DNA of 64,000 nt from the NCBI GenBank assembly GCA_934630855.1, contig CAKTWW010000002.1, positions 46,051-110,050 of the forward strand. Direction: 5' to 3'. The stretch is from an uncultured Collinsella sp. GTDB taxonomy: Bacteria; Actinomycetota; Coriobacteriia; Coriobacteriales; Coriobacteriaceae. Positions 7,915 through 16,115 of the stretch are shown here, in pieces; within the stretch, counting starts at the first letter, position 1; each line of letters starts with the position of its first letter. The position numbers and the translations under genes were made by a program. Under the pieces are notes generated by a model. The model was given only the letters and a program-made list of their open reading frames with translations, did not search any database and was not told the origin of the DNA.

Positions 7915-10011
7915 ATGGCAGATGCTAAGGATTTCCTGTTTGAGATCGGTACGGAGGAAATGCCCTCTGCACCGCTGAACAATGCCGTCAAGCAGCTTGG
8001 CACCATGATCGCCAAGGGTCTTGACGAGGCCGGTCTGGCCCACGGCGAGGTCCGCGTGATCTCGAGCCCGCGTCGTCTTGCCGCGCTCGTTGCCGATGTC
8101 GCCACCGCGACCGATGAGGTTCACGAGGTCAAGCGTGGCCCCGCGGCCAACATCGCCTTCGACGCCGACGGTAACGCCACCAAGGCCGCCCAGGGCTTTG
8201 CCCGCAAGTGCGGTGTGGCTGCCGAGGACCTGGTGCGTCGCGAGGACACCGACGGCCGCGAGTACGTCTTTGCCGAGAAGAACATCCCTTCTGCCCCGGC
8301 TACCCCGATCCTGACGGCCCTGTGCGAGAAGACCATCGCCGGCCTGCAGTGGCCCAACTACCGCTCTCAGCGCTGGGGCCACGAGCACGCCACGTTCGTA
8401 CGTCCGGTCCGCTGGATCTGCTGTCTTCTGGGCGAGGGCGTCGTGCCCGTGTCGTTTGCCGACGTGACGAGCGGCAACACCACGCGCGGCCATCGCGTCC
8501 TGGGCCCCGGTGACCACGTGGTCGCCAACCCCGCCGTCTACGAGCAGGTGCTCGAGGACGCCGGCGTGCTTTCCGCCGAGCGCCGGCGCGAGGCCATCCT
8601 CGCCGGCATCGCCGAGGTCGAGGCTGCCCGTCCCGGTTACCACGTCGACACGCCCAAGAAGGTCTTCGAGGAGGTCATCAACCTCTGCGAGTGGCCGACG
8701 GTCCTCGTCGGTACCTTCGACGAGGAGTTCCTCAAGGTCCCGCACGAGATTATCTGCGAGTCCATGCTCACCAACCAGCGCTACTTCCCGATCTATGACG
8801 GTGAGGGCAAGCTGACGCGTGAGTTCGTGATCGTGTCCAACAGCAAGCCCGAGAACGCCGAGCGCGTGATTGATGGTAACGAGCGCGTCGTGCGCGCCCG
8901 CCTGGACGACGCCAAGTTCTTCTACGAGGAGGATCTGAAGATCTCCCTCGACGAGTTCCGTGAGCGTCTGGCCAAGGTCGCCTTCCAGGAGAAGCTCGGC
9001 AGCGTGCTCGCCAAGTCCGAGCGCATTGAGCAGCTCGCGCTTGCCATTGCCCGCGAGGCCCATCTCGGTGCTCACCTGGCCGCCGATGCCGGCCGCGCCG
9101 CGCACCTGTGCAAGGCCGACCTGGTTTCCAACGCCGTCGTCGAGTTCACGAGCCAGCAGGGCGTGATGGGCGGTTACTACGCCGCCGCGATGGGGGAGAA
9201 CGATGAGGTCGCCCACGCCATTCGCGATCACTATCGCCCCCGCTTTGCCGGCGATGAGCTGCCCGAGGGCACCGCTGGCTGCATCGTGGCCTGCGCCGAC
9301 AAGCTCGATACCATCGCCGGTATCTTTGCCATTGGCGAGCCCCCGACCGGCTCTTCCGACCCGTACGCGCTGCGCCGCGCCGCCATCGGCATCATCAACA
9401 TCCTGCGCGATCGTCTGCCGATCGACCCCACGTCGCTCATCGACTTTGCCCTTGAGCTCTATACCGAGCAGAGCATTGCCTTTGACGCCGCCGAGGTCGC
9501 CCAGCAGGTCCGCGACTTCTTCCACGGCCGTCTGGTGAGCATGGCTCGTGACGAGAAGATCCCGGCCGATACCGTTGCCGCCGTCTCTGCGGTGCACATC
9601 ATCGCGCCGTCGGTCTTCTTCGCCCGCTGCGCCGCGCTCGACGAGGCCCGCAAGAACGATGCCGAGACCTTCGACAACCTGGCGACCGCCTATGCCCGTG
9701 CCGCGCATATCTCCAAGCCCGAGCTGGGCGCGGAGTACGATCGCAGCCTGATGGGCGAGGTCGAGCTTGCTCTCGCCGACGCCTCCGAGGCCGCTCAGGC
9801 CGCCGTCGACGCCGCTCTCGCTGCCGAGGATTACCCGGCCGCGTTTGCCGCCCTGGCAGCCCTGCGCGCGCCCATTGACCGTTTCTTCGACGAGGTCATG
9901 GTCATGGACAAGGACGAGCAGCTCCGCGATAATCGCCTTAAGCTGCTCAACCGCTTCGAGGCCGTTTTCTCCGGCATCGCCAACATCGGTGAGCTTGCCC
10001 GCAAAAAGTAA
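7915..10011 (+). CDS. glyS: Glycyl-tRNA synthetase beta subunit
   Basis: tRNA-recognition subunit of the same enzyme. The 698-residue protein begins DFLFEIGTEEMPSAPLNNAV, contains the HD-like middle segment around ADLVSNAVVEFTSQQGVMGGYYA, and ends with an anticodon-binding domain (FFDEVMVMDKDEQLRDNRLKLL). Length is normal. It is coupled to glyQ and followed after 34 bases by the PPDK regulator gene. Confidence 0.96.
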   Translation: MADAKDFLFEIGTEEMPSAPLNNAVKQLGTMIAKGLDEAGLAHGEVRVISSPRRLAALVADVATATDEVHEVKRGPAANIAFDADGNATKAAQGFARKCGVAAEDLVRREDTDGREYVFAEKNIPSAPATPILTALCEKTIAGLQWPNYRSQRWGHEHATFVRPVRWICCLLGEGVVPVSFADVTSGNTTRGHRVLGPGDHVVANPAVYEQVLEDAGVLSAERRREAILAGIAEVEAARPGYHVDTPKKVFEEVINLCEWPTVLVGTFDEEFLKVPHEIICESMLTNQRYFPIYDGEGKLTREFVIVSNSKPENAERVIDGNERVVRARLDDAKFFYEEDLKISLDEFRERLAKVAFQEKLGSVLAKSERIEQLALAIAREAHLGAHLAADAGRAAHLCKADLVSNAVVEFTSQQGVMGGYYAAAMGENDEVAHAIRDHYRPRFAGDELPEGTAGCIVACADKLDTIAGIFAIGEPPTGSSDPYALRRAAIGIINILRDRLPIDPTSLIDFALELYTEQSIAFDAAEVAQQVRDFFHGRLVSMARDEKIPADTVAAVSAVHIIAPSVFFARCAALDEARKNDAETFDNLATAYARAAHISKPELGAEYDRSLMGEVELALADASEAAQAAVDAALAAEDYPAAFAALAALRAPIDRFFDEVMVMDKDEQLRDNRLKLLNRFEAVFSGIANIGELARKK

Positions 10012-10045
10012 GCTAGCCTGCGCGTAAGCGCAAAAGGAGCCCCGC

Positions 10046-10924
10046 ATGGATTGCCCGGTCACCGCTCGTCCCACCGTCATCGTTATCTCCGACTCGCTCG
10101 GAGATACCGCTTGCGAGGTGGTGCTTGCGGCGTCCGGGCAATTTGATGAAGGGGCTTTTCGTGTATTGCGCCTGCCCAAGGTGACATCGGTGGAACAGGT
10201 CGAGGCGTTTGTCGGTCCGCGCGTGGATGCCGACCATCGCGATATCGCCGTGTTCCACACGATCGTCGACCCGGCGCTTCGTGCCCGCGTGCTCGACTAC
10301 TTGGGTATGCTGCATATCCGTTCGGTCGACTTGATCGGGCCGACGCTTGCCGTGCTGTCGTCGCTTATCGGTGTTGCGCCCAAGGGCGTGGCCGGCGTGA
10401 TCCACAAGACTGATGATCGCTACTTCCATCGTATCGAGGCCATGGAGTACTTTGTCGAGCACGATGACGGGCGCGGCTGCGATGACCTGTCGGGCGCCGA
10501 TATCGTGCTGTTGGGTGTTTCGCGCACGTCCAAGACGCCCTTGTCGATGTATCTGGCCTATCATGGCTACAAGGTCGCTAACGTTCCGCTGGCACACGGC
10601 ATGGAGCCGCCCAAGTCGATTTACGAGGTCGACCCGATGCGTCTGTTCGGTTTGATTTCGACCGTTGACGTGATTTCCGAGATTCGCGATAGCCGCCTGG
10701 GCGATGACTACGCCCGCGCCGTTGCCGGTTCCTACGCCGAGCCCGAAAACGTACGTAGCGAACTCGAGGAAGCCCGTGCGCTCATGAAGCGTCTGGGCTG
10801 TTTTGTGGTGCGCACCGACGGCAAGGCAATCGAGGAGAGCGCGTCCGAGATTATCGCTCATCTGGAGGAGATCCAAGAAGCAAGAGCCCGTCGAGCCGCC
10901 GCGCCCAACAGCAGTAATCACTGA
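10046..10924 (+). CDS. Pyruvate phosphate dikinase regulatory protein (bifunctional kinase/phosphorylase)
   Basis: DUF299/PPDK-regulator family. Members inactivate PPDK by ADP-dependent phosphorylation of a threonine beside its catalytic histidine, and reverse this by phosphorolysis. Visible are the N-terminal VIVISDSLGDTACEVV, the P-loop-like GVSRTSKTPLSMYLAYHGYKVANVPL (about residues 157-182) and the C-terminal segment around YAEPENVRSELEEA. 292 residues. The next gene downstream is its expected target, ppdK, separated by 331 bases that hold a separate promoter region. The ribosome site AAAGGAG is good. Confidence 0.93.
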   Translation: MDCPVTARPTVIVISDSLGDTACEVVLAASGQFDEGAFRVLRLPKVTSVEQVEAFVGPRVDADHRDIAVFHTIVDPALRARVLDYLGMLHIRSVDLIGPTLAVLSSLIGVAPKGVAGVIHKTDDRYFHRIEAMEYFVEHDDGRGCDDLSGADIVLLGVSRTSKTPLSMYLAYHGYKVANVPLAHGMEPPKSIYEVDPMRLFGLISTVDVISEIRDSRLGDDYARAVAGSYAEPENVRSELEEARALMKRLGCFVVRTDGKAIEESASEIIAHLEEIQEARARRAAAPNSSNH

Positions 10925-11255
10925 GCAGTCAATTTGGGACAAATACTTCTGATAGATTTTTCCTACCTGGCAATTGAGCATTTTCGCAACGTTCAATATC
11001 ATATTTTATTGGCCTATTTGCTAAAGCGTTTTAGCAGTTTATACCGCTTTTGACCTGCACTTACGTTGTAGTGGTATCTTCATAAGGTAACCACCTTTAC
11101 CTACCGTTTACCGCCAGTTTTAGCACGTTTACCAAACCGCGCATCCTCTGCTTAAGCTTGCCCAAAACCCGCCGTATAGTTCCCTCACGGCCTGCATCCG
11201 GCGGGTCGATTCGTTACCACGGTCGTGTGTGCGAACACATGGAAGGGGATGTATC
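10925..11255 (+). promoter_or_regulatory. AT-rich regulatory region upstream of ppdK
   Basis: A 331-base gap, clearly more AT-rich than its surroundings. It holds a long palindrome at 11019-11036, a possible promoter (TTGACC at 11050, TATCTT at 11075, 19-base spacer, TG one base before the -10), and three TTTACC copies (about 11095, 11106 and 11128). No good ORF or structured RNA could be recognised. The transcribed leader would be about 170 bases. Confidence 0.5.
11019..11036. promoter_or_regulatory. Palindromic operator candidate upstream of ppdK
   Basis: TGCTAAAGCGTTTTAGCA: 7-base perfect arms around a central CG, the layout of LacI/CcpA-family operators. It lies 13 bases upstream of the candidate -35. 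Eleven bases (AAGCGTTTTAG) recur in the same orientation upstream of adhE. Confidence 0.5.
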
Positions 11256-14006
11256 GTGAGCGATTGCAAGAGGGTTTACCGTTTTGGCACCGATGCCCAG
11301 GGCACTTGCGTTACCGAGGGCGATAAGTCCATGAACTTCGTCCTTGGCGGCAAGGGCGCGAACCTTGCCGAGATGAGCCGTATCGGCCTGCCGGTTCCCG
11401 GCGGCTTTACCATTACCTGCCAGACCTGCGTCGAGTACTCTGGTGCCGGCAATGTTTGGCCTACCGGCGCGCTTGACGAGCTTCTTGCCGCCGAGGCCGA
11501 CCTCGAGGCCCGCTGCGGCAAGAAGCTCGGCGACGCCAGCGATCCGCTGCTCGTATCGGTACGCTCGGGCGCTCCGTTCTCCATGCCCGGCATGATGGAT
11601 ACGGTCCTCAACCTGGGCCTCAACGACGATTCCGTCCAGGGCCTCATCGCCCAGACGCAAAACCCGCGCTTTGCCTGGGACAGCTATCGCCGCTTTATCC
11701 AGATGTTCTCAAACGTCGTCATGGGCGTTGACGCCGACCTGTTCGAGAATGCCCTGACTCAGGCCCGTCTGGTTGCCGGCGTCCGCGTCGACTCCGAGCT
11801 TTCGGCCGAGGACCTGCAGGAGCTCGTCGAGACCTTCAAGGGCATCTTCTCCGAAAACGTCGAGGCCGCCCTGTACCCCGAGCTCGAGGTCGTCGATGGT
11901 AAGCCCGTCTTCCCGCACGATCCGGAGCTCCAGCTGCGCCTTGCCATCCAGGCCGTCTTTGGCAGCTGGATGAACGAGCGCGCTTGCATCTACCGCAAGC
12001 AGCACGGCATTTCCGATGATCTGGGCACTGCCGTCAACGTCCAGGCCATGGCATTTGGCAACAAGGGTGAGACTTCCGCGACCGGCGTCGCCTTCACCCG
12101 CAACCCCGCCGATGGCACCAAGGAGTTCTACGGCGACTTTCTGGTCAACGCCCAGGGCGAGGACGTCGTTGCCGGCATCCGCAACACCGAGCCCATCTCC
12201 GACCTCAAGACCACCCCGGGCCTCGAGTCCGCAGGCGAGGAGCTCGAGCGCGTGTTCCTGACGCTCGAGGACCACTATCGCGACATGTGCGACATCGAGT
12301 TCACCATCGAGCAGGGTAAGCTCTGGATGCTCCAGACCCGCGTGGGCAAGCGTACCGCCACCGCCGCTTTGCGCATCGCCATCGAGATGGTCGAGGAGGG
12401 CCTCATCACCCGCGAGGAGGCCGTGAGCCGCATCGACCCCGCACAGCTCGATCAGCTCCTGCACCCGCAGTTCGACTCCTCCAAGAAGTACGAGGCGCTC
12501 GCGCGCGGCCTTAACGCCAGCCCCGGTGCCGCCGTGGGTGAGGTCGTGTTCTCGAGCGATGACGCCGTTGCGCGTGCGAACGAGGGCCACAAGGTCATCC
12601 TGGTCCGCTGGGAAACCAACCCCGACGACCTGAAGGGCATGGTTGCCGCCGAGGGCATCCTGACCAGCCACGGCGGCAAGACGAGCCACGCCGCCGTTAT
12701 CGCGCGCGGCATGGGTACGCCCTGCGTCTGCGGTGTCGAGCGCTTCCATATCGACGCCGCCGAGAAGGTCGTGCGCATCGAGGGCAGCGATCGCGTGCTG
12801 CACGAGGGCGACGTCATCTCCATCGACGGCACCCAGGGCATCGTCGTCGACGGTGCGGTCGATCTGGTTTCCGCCGAGCTCACCGGCGACCTGGACACTA
12901 TCCTGTCCTGGGCCGATGAGATCCGTCTGGATGAGACCTGCGGCCACGCCAACCACGTGCGCGTCAACGCCGACAACCCCGAGGATGCCGAGCTCGCGCT
13001 TGAGTTTGGCGCCGAGGCCATCGGCCTGTGCCGCACCGAGCATATGTTCCTGGGCGATCGCAAGAACATCATCCAGAGCTTCATCCTCTCCGATGACGAG
13101 GCCGTGAAGCAGCAGGCGCTGGCCGATCTGCTCAAGGTCCAGACCGAGGACTTCCTGGCCATGTTCAAGACCATGACCGGCCGCGACGTGGTCGTTCGCC
13201 TGATCGACCCGCCGTTGCATGAGTTCCTGGACGATCCCCGCGAGCTCGAGGTCGCCATCACCAAGAAGGAGGCCGCTGGCGCTCCCGAGGAGGAACTCGC
13301 CGCTCTGCGCGCCCGCCTGCGTCGTATCGACGGCATGGTCGAGTCGAACCCCATGCTCGGCCTGCGCGGCGTGCGCCTGTCCGTCGTCTTCGGCGACCTG
13401 CCGCTCATGCAGGTTCGCGCCGTTGCCACGGCCGCTGCGCGCCTCATGAAGGAAGGCATCGACCCGCGTCCTGAGATCATGGTCCCGCTCGTCTCTATCA
13501 CGGCTGAGCATGTCCAGACCCGCGAGGTCATCGAGCGCGTGATCGCCGACGTTTCCGCCGAGGAGGGCGTTGAGCTCAATATTCCCGTGGGCACCATGCT
13601 CGAGCTGCCACGCGCCTGTATGGTTGCCGACGAGATTGCCCATCATGCCGACTTCTTCTGCTTTGGCACCAACGACCTCACCCAGACGACCTTCGGCTTC
13701 TCCCGCGACGATGCCGAGGCCAAGTTCATTCCGCTGTACCTGCACAAGAAGATCCTGAAGGAGAACCCCTTCGAGACCATCGACACGGCGGTGCTCGAGC
13801 TGGTGCGCATGGCTGTCGAGAAGGTTCGCGCCACCAACCCCGGTATGCACTTTGGCGTGTGCGGCGAGCACGGCGGCGATCCCAAGTCCATCAAGGGCCT
13901 GTTTAACGTCGCCGACGTGGACTACGTGTCCTGCTCGCCCTACCGCGTGCCGCTCGCGCGTCTTGCTGCCGCCCAGGCCAAGCTCGAGGCCAAGCGCAAC
14001 GCCTAA
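11256..14006 (+). CDS. ppdK: Pyruvate, phosphate dikinase
   Basis: Interconverts pyruvate + ATP + Pi with PEP + AMP + PPi; in anaerobes it works in either glycolysis or gluconeogenesis. The 916-residue protein has the N-terminal ATP-grasp domain (GGKGANLAEM, SVRSGAPFSMPGMMDT), the phosphohistidine domain with GGKTSHAAVIARG (catalytic His478, with Thr476 as the expected regulatory site), and the C-terminal PEP/pyruvate barrel ending at FGVCGEHGG with the catalytic Cys. GTG 11256 is chosen because GGAAGGGGA lies 6 bases upstream; the frame opens earlier at GTG 11229. Its likely regulator is encoded just upstream. Confidence 0.97.
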   Translation: MSDCKRVYRFGTDAQGTCVTEGDKSMNFVLGGKGANLAEMSRIGLPVPGGFTITCQTCVEYSGAGNVWPTGALDELLAAEADLEARCGKKLGDASDPLLVSVRSGAPFSMPGMMDTVLNLGLNDDSVQGLIAQTQNPRFAWDSYRRFIQMFSNVVMGVDADLFENALTQARLVAGVRVDSELSAEDLQELVETFKGIFSENVEAALYPELEVVDGKPVFPHDPELQLRLAIQAVFGSWMNERACIYRKQHGISDDLGTAVNVQAMAFGNKGETSATGVAFTRNPADGTKEFYGDFLVNAQGEDVVAGIRNTEPISDLKTTPGLESAGEELERVFLTLEDHYRDMCDIEFTIEQGKLWMLQTRVGKRTATAALRIAIEMVEEGLITREEAVSRIDPAQLDQLLHPQFDSSKKYEALARGLNASPGAAVGEVVFSSDDAVARANEGHKVILVRWETNPDDLKGMVAAEGILTSHGGKTSHAAVIARGMGTPCVCGVERFHIDAAEKVVRIEGSDRVLHEGDVISIDGTQGIVVDGAVDLVSAELTGDLDTILSWADEIRLDETCGHANHVRVNADNPEDAELALEFGAEAIGLCRTEHMFLGDRKNIIQSFILSDDEAVKQQALADLLKVQTEDFLAMFKTMTGRDVVVRLIDPPLHEFLDDPRELEVAITKKEAAGAPEEELAALRARLRRIDGMVESNPMLGLRGVRLSVVFGDLPLMQVRAVATAAARLMKEGIDPRPEIMVPLVSITAEHVQTREVIERVIADVSAEEGVELNIPVGTMLELPRACMVADEIAHHADFFCFGTNDLTQTTFGFSRDDAEAKFIPLYLHKKILKENPFETIDTAVLELVRMAVEKVRATNPGMHFGVCGEHGGDPKSIKGLFNVADVDYVSCSPYRVPLARLAAAQAKLEAKRNA

Positions 14007-14046
14007 AGCGACGTTGCTCCTGCGTCTAACGTAGCCCCCCTTCATG

Positions 14047-14078
14047 CCGCCCGTCTCATTCGTGAGGCGGGCGGTTGT
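14047..14078 (+). terminator. Hairpin terminator after ppdK
   Basis: CCGCCCG-TCTCA / TGAG-CGGGCGG with a short loop, then TTGTC. The T-tract is weak, but the stem is long and directly follows ppdK. Confidence 0.6.
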
Positions 14079-14120
14079 CATGTGCGGGTTTTGTCTTTTT
14101 GTCTGCGCAAAAAATAGTTC

Positions 14121-14148
14121 TTGCAGCGCAAACCTGCGCGTGTATACT
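14121..14148 (+). promoter_or_regulatory. Promoter of rplS
   Basis: TTGCAG, 16-base spacer, TATACT. The leader of about 60 bases contains a GTGCCG/CGGCAC hairpin (about 14171-14194) that could be an L19-type leader; that part is a guess. Confidence 0.7.
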
Positions 14149-14217
14149 CGAATGCGTTTGTTCAACTACGTGCCGGCCAAGGTGGTACGGCACCTCTAGA
14201 AGAGTAAGGAATTGCAC

Positions 14218-14559
14218 ATGGATTACATCCGCGCAATCGAGCGCCAGCAGATCCGCGAGGACATCCCGCAGGTTCGCGTCGGCGACAACGTCAAGGTCCA
14301 CTACCGCATTAAGGAAGGCGACCGCGAGCGCATCCAGGTCTTCCAGGGCGACGTCATCCGCATGGCTGGTGCCGGTTCCCGCGAGACCTTCACCGTCCGC
14401 AAGATCTCCTTCGGTGTCGGTGTCGAGCGTACCTTCCCGCTTCACAGCCCCAAGATCGGCAAGCTCGAGGTTGTCCGTCATGGTCGCGTCCGTCGCGCCA
14501 AGCTGTACTACCTCCGCGACAAGGTGGGCAAGGCTGCTCGTATTCCCGAGAAGCGCTAA
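14218..14559 (+). CDS. rplS: 50S ribosomal protein L19
   Basis: Large-subunit protein at the 30S-50S interface. The 113-residue product contains the L19 hallmarks [46 protein letters not shown] and [24 protein letters not shown] 14218 has AAGGA 7 bases upstream; TTG 14212 is rejected. It has its own promoter and terminator, so it is probably a single-gene unit, unlike the rpsP-rimM-trmD-rplS operon of many bacteria. Confidence 0.97.
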   Translation: MDYIRAIERQQIREDIPQVRVGDNVKVHYRIKEGDRERIQVFQGDVIRMAGAGSRETFTVRKISFGVGVERTFPLHSPKIGKLEVVRHGRVRRAKLYYLRDKVGKAARIPEKR

Positions 14560-14593
14560 GACGATCGCAGCGTCTGTCCGCTCATTTGGACAA

Positions 14594-14623
14594 AAGGGTC
14601 ACCTTCGGGTGGCCCTTCTTTTT
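14594..14623 (+). terminator. Rho-independent terminator after rplS
   Basis: AAGGGTCACC / GGTGGCCCTT around a TTCG tetraloop, followed by CTTTTTA. It ends 28 bases before the rnhB ATG, so rnhB may depend on read-through. Confidence 0.85.
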
Positions 14624-14651
14624 ACTGATTCGCATGCAAGGAGGCCCCGGT

Positions 14652-15440
14652 ATGGCCAACATGACAAGCTCGGTTTCGGCGTCTCAGGTTGCCGGCGAGC
14701 TGGCGAGTGCCACGTTTGAGGAGATTCCCGCCCTCGTGGAGCATTATCGCGAGGACCCGCGCCAACAGGTCATCAAGGCCTGCGAGCGCGCCATGAAGCG
14801 TCATGCCAAGGAACTCGCCGAACGCGAGCGCGTCAATGGCATGTACGAGCTGATGCACGAGCTGGGCGGCGACGGCATTGTCGTGGGCGTTGACGAGGTC
14901 GGACGTGGATCGGTGGCCGGGCCTCTGACGGTATGTGCGGTGTGCCTGCCCATGGAGCCGCGCGTTTGGGGCATCAACGATTCCAAAAAGCTCACGCCCG
15001 CCCGCCGCGAACTGCTGGCCGTAAAGATTGCCGAGGTGGCGACCGCCATCGGATACTGTCATATTCCGCCGGCGGATATCGACGAGATGGGTATGGCACG
15101 CGCCATTCGCGCCGCCGTTGCAGGCGCCGTTGCCGATACGGGCCTTGAGCCGGATTGCGTGCTTATGGACGGCAACCCGTTGGGTGCCGTTCCCAATGAG
15201 CGCGACGTGGTCAAGGGCGACGCCAAGATTGCCTGCATCGCCGCGGCGTCCATTATGGCTAAGGTCACGCGTGACGAGATGATGGTCGAGTACGATGCCG
15301 AGTATCCCGAGTACCATTTGGCCGAGTCGAAGGGCTATGCGAGCCCCGAGCACATCGAGGCCATTCGCAAACATGGACTTTGTCCGCTGCACCGCGTGAG
15401 CTTTTGCGGAAACTTTCTGCAGACTGAACGGCTTTTCTAG
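14652..15440 (+). CDS. rnhB: Ribonuclease HII
   Basis: Removes ribonucleotides from DNA and the RNA of RNA-DNA hybrids. The catalytic N-terminal block is GVDEVGRGSVAGPLTVCAV (about residues 80-98); further acidic residues lie in CVLMDGNPLGA and ASIMAKVTRDEMM. About 75 residues precede the core, making 262 residues, close to Bacillus RnhB, which also has an N-terminal extension. ATG 14652 has AAGGAGG 7 bases upstream. Followed by a strong terminator at 15488. Confidence 0.94.
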   Translation: MANMTSSVSASQVAGELASATFEEIPALVEHYREDPRQQVIKACERAMKRHAKELAERERVNGMYELMHELGGDGIVVGVDEVGRGSVAGPLTVCAVCLPMEPRVWGINDSKKLTPARRELLAVKIAEVATAIGYCHIPPADIDEMGMARAIRAAVAGAVADTGLEPDCVLMDGNPLGAVPNERDVVKGDAKIACIAAASIMAKVTRDEMMVEYDAEYPEYHLAESKGYASPEHIEAIRKHGLCPLHRVSFCGNFLQTERLF

Positions 15441-15487
15441 GTCAATTGTGGAGACAGGGACCTCAGGGGTTTTACAAACCTGCTGGT

Positions 15488-15531
15488 AGCGGGCCATGCG
15501 CAACGCGATTGTTGCGCATGGCCCGCTTTTT
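15488..15531 (+). terminator. Strong Rho-independent terminator after rnhB
   Basis: A perfect 17-base stem, AGCGGGCCATGCGCAAC with its complement, 6-base loop, then TTTTTG. It separates rnhB from the yraN-comM-dprA operon. Confidence 0.93.
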
Positions 15532-15544
15532 GTCGGCATTTGGT
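15532..15544 (+). repeat. GTCGGCATTTGGT motif upstream of yraN-comM-dprA
   Basis: This 13-mer also occurs at 44912-44924 upstream of comEA-comEC; with flanking T residues 17 of 18 positions agree. It ends 85 bases before the yraN ATG. It could be a binding site shared by the two DNA-uptake operons. Confidence 0.45.
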
Positions 15545-15629
15545 CAGCTTTTGGTTTGCTTCCGGTACTTACCCGCATGAAACGTGCCCTCATCATCGGG
15601 GCAATGCAGTGTGCGGGAAAGGAGACCCC

Positions 15630-16115
15630 ATGTGTGCCGCAAGCAAAAAGAGCAAGACGCAGCAGCTCAAGGAACGTTGGGAAGACGGCGAGCTCGACTG
15701 CGGGGCGATTACGCCCGAGTTTATCAAGGCACTCAGCCCGCGCGAACTCGGCATGTTGGGCGAGCTGATCACCATCGATTACTTTAACGAGCGCGGCTAC
15801 ACCTTGCTGGAGCAGGGCTATCGCTGTACCGAGGGCGAGGCCGATCTGGTGCTGCTCGACGAACTCGATGACATCGTGGTGATGGCCGAGGTCAAGACGA
15901 GGCGTGTCGCCCTTGACTGCACCACGCGGGTCTTTCCCGAGGAGGCTGTGGATGCCCAAAAACAGCGTCGGTATCGTCGCATCGCGAGCTGCTATCTCAT
16001 GGAGCACTATCCGCTCAAGGCGATTCGCTTCGATGCCGTGGGCGTGACCATCCGCGGCGGGCATATCGCCGAGATCGAGCATCAGTACAACGCGTTCGAT
16101 TGGCAGGTGTCGTGA
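15630..16115 (+). CDS. YraN/UPF0102-family endonuclease-like protein
   Basis: Family of restriction-endonuclease-fold proteins with a poorly known role, usually next to comM and dprA. The core LGMLGELITIDYFNERGYTLLEQGYRCTEGEADLVLLD (about residues 40-77) and the following MAEVKTRR hold the GE-D-EVK nuclease-type residues. 161 residues, with about 40 extra N-terminal residues compared with the usual 115-125. ATG 15630 has AAAGGAG 5 bases upstream. The stop overlaps the comM start (TGATG), showing tight coupling. Confidence 0.88.
   Translation: MCAASKKSKTQQLKERWEDGELDCGAITPEFIKALSPRELGMLGELITIDYFNERGYTLLEQGYRCTEGEADLVLLDELDDIVVMAEVKTRRVALDCTTRVFPEEAVDAQKQRRYRRIASCYLMEHYPLKAIRFDAVGVTIRGGHIAEIEHQYNAFDWQVS

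Noticed and set aside
7009..10260. 1083-residue open frame antisense to glyQ-glyS
   Set aside because: Runs across two well-defined genes and their junction, with repetitive G/V/D/H/A composition; a GC-skew shadow.
11709..14165. 818-residue antisense frame over ppdK
   Set aside because: Shadow of ppdK with biased composition.
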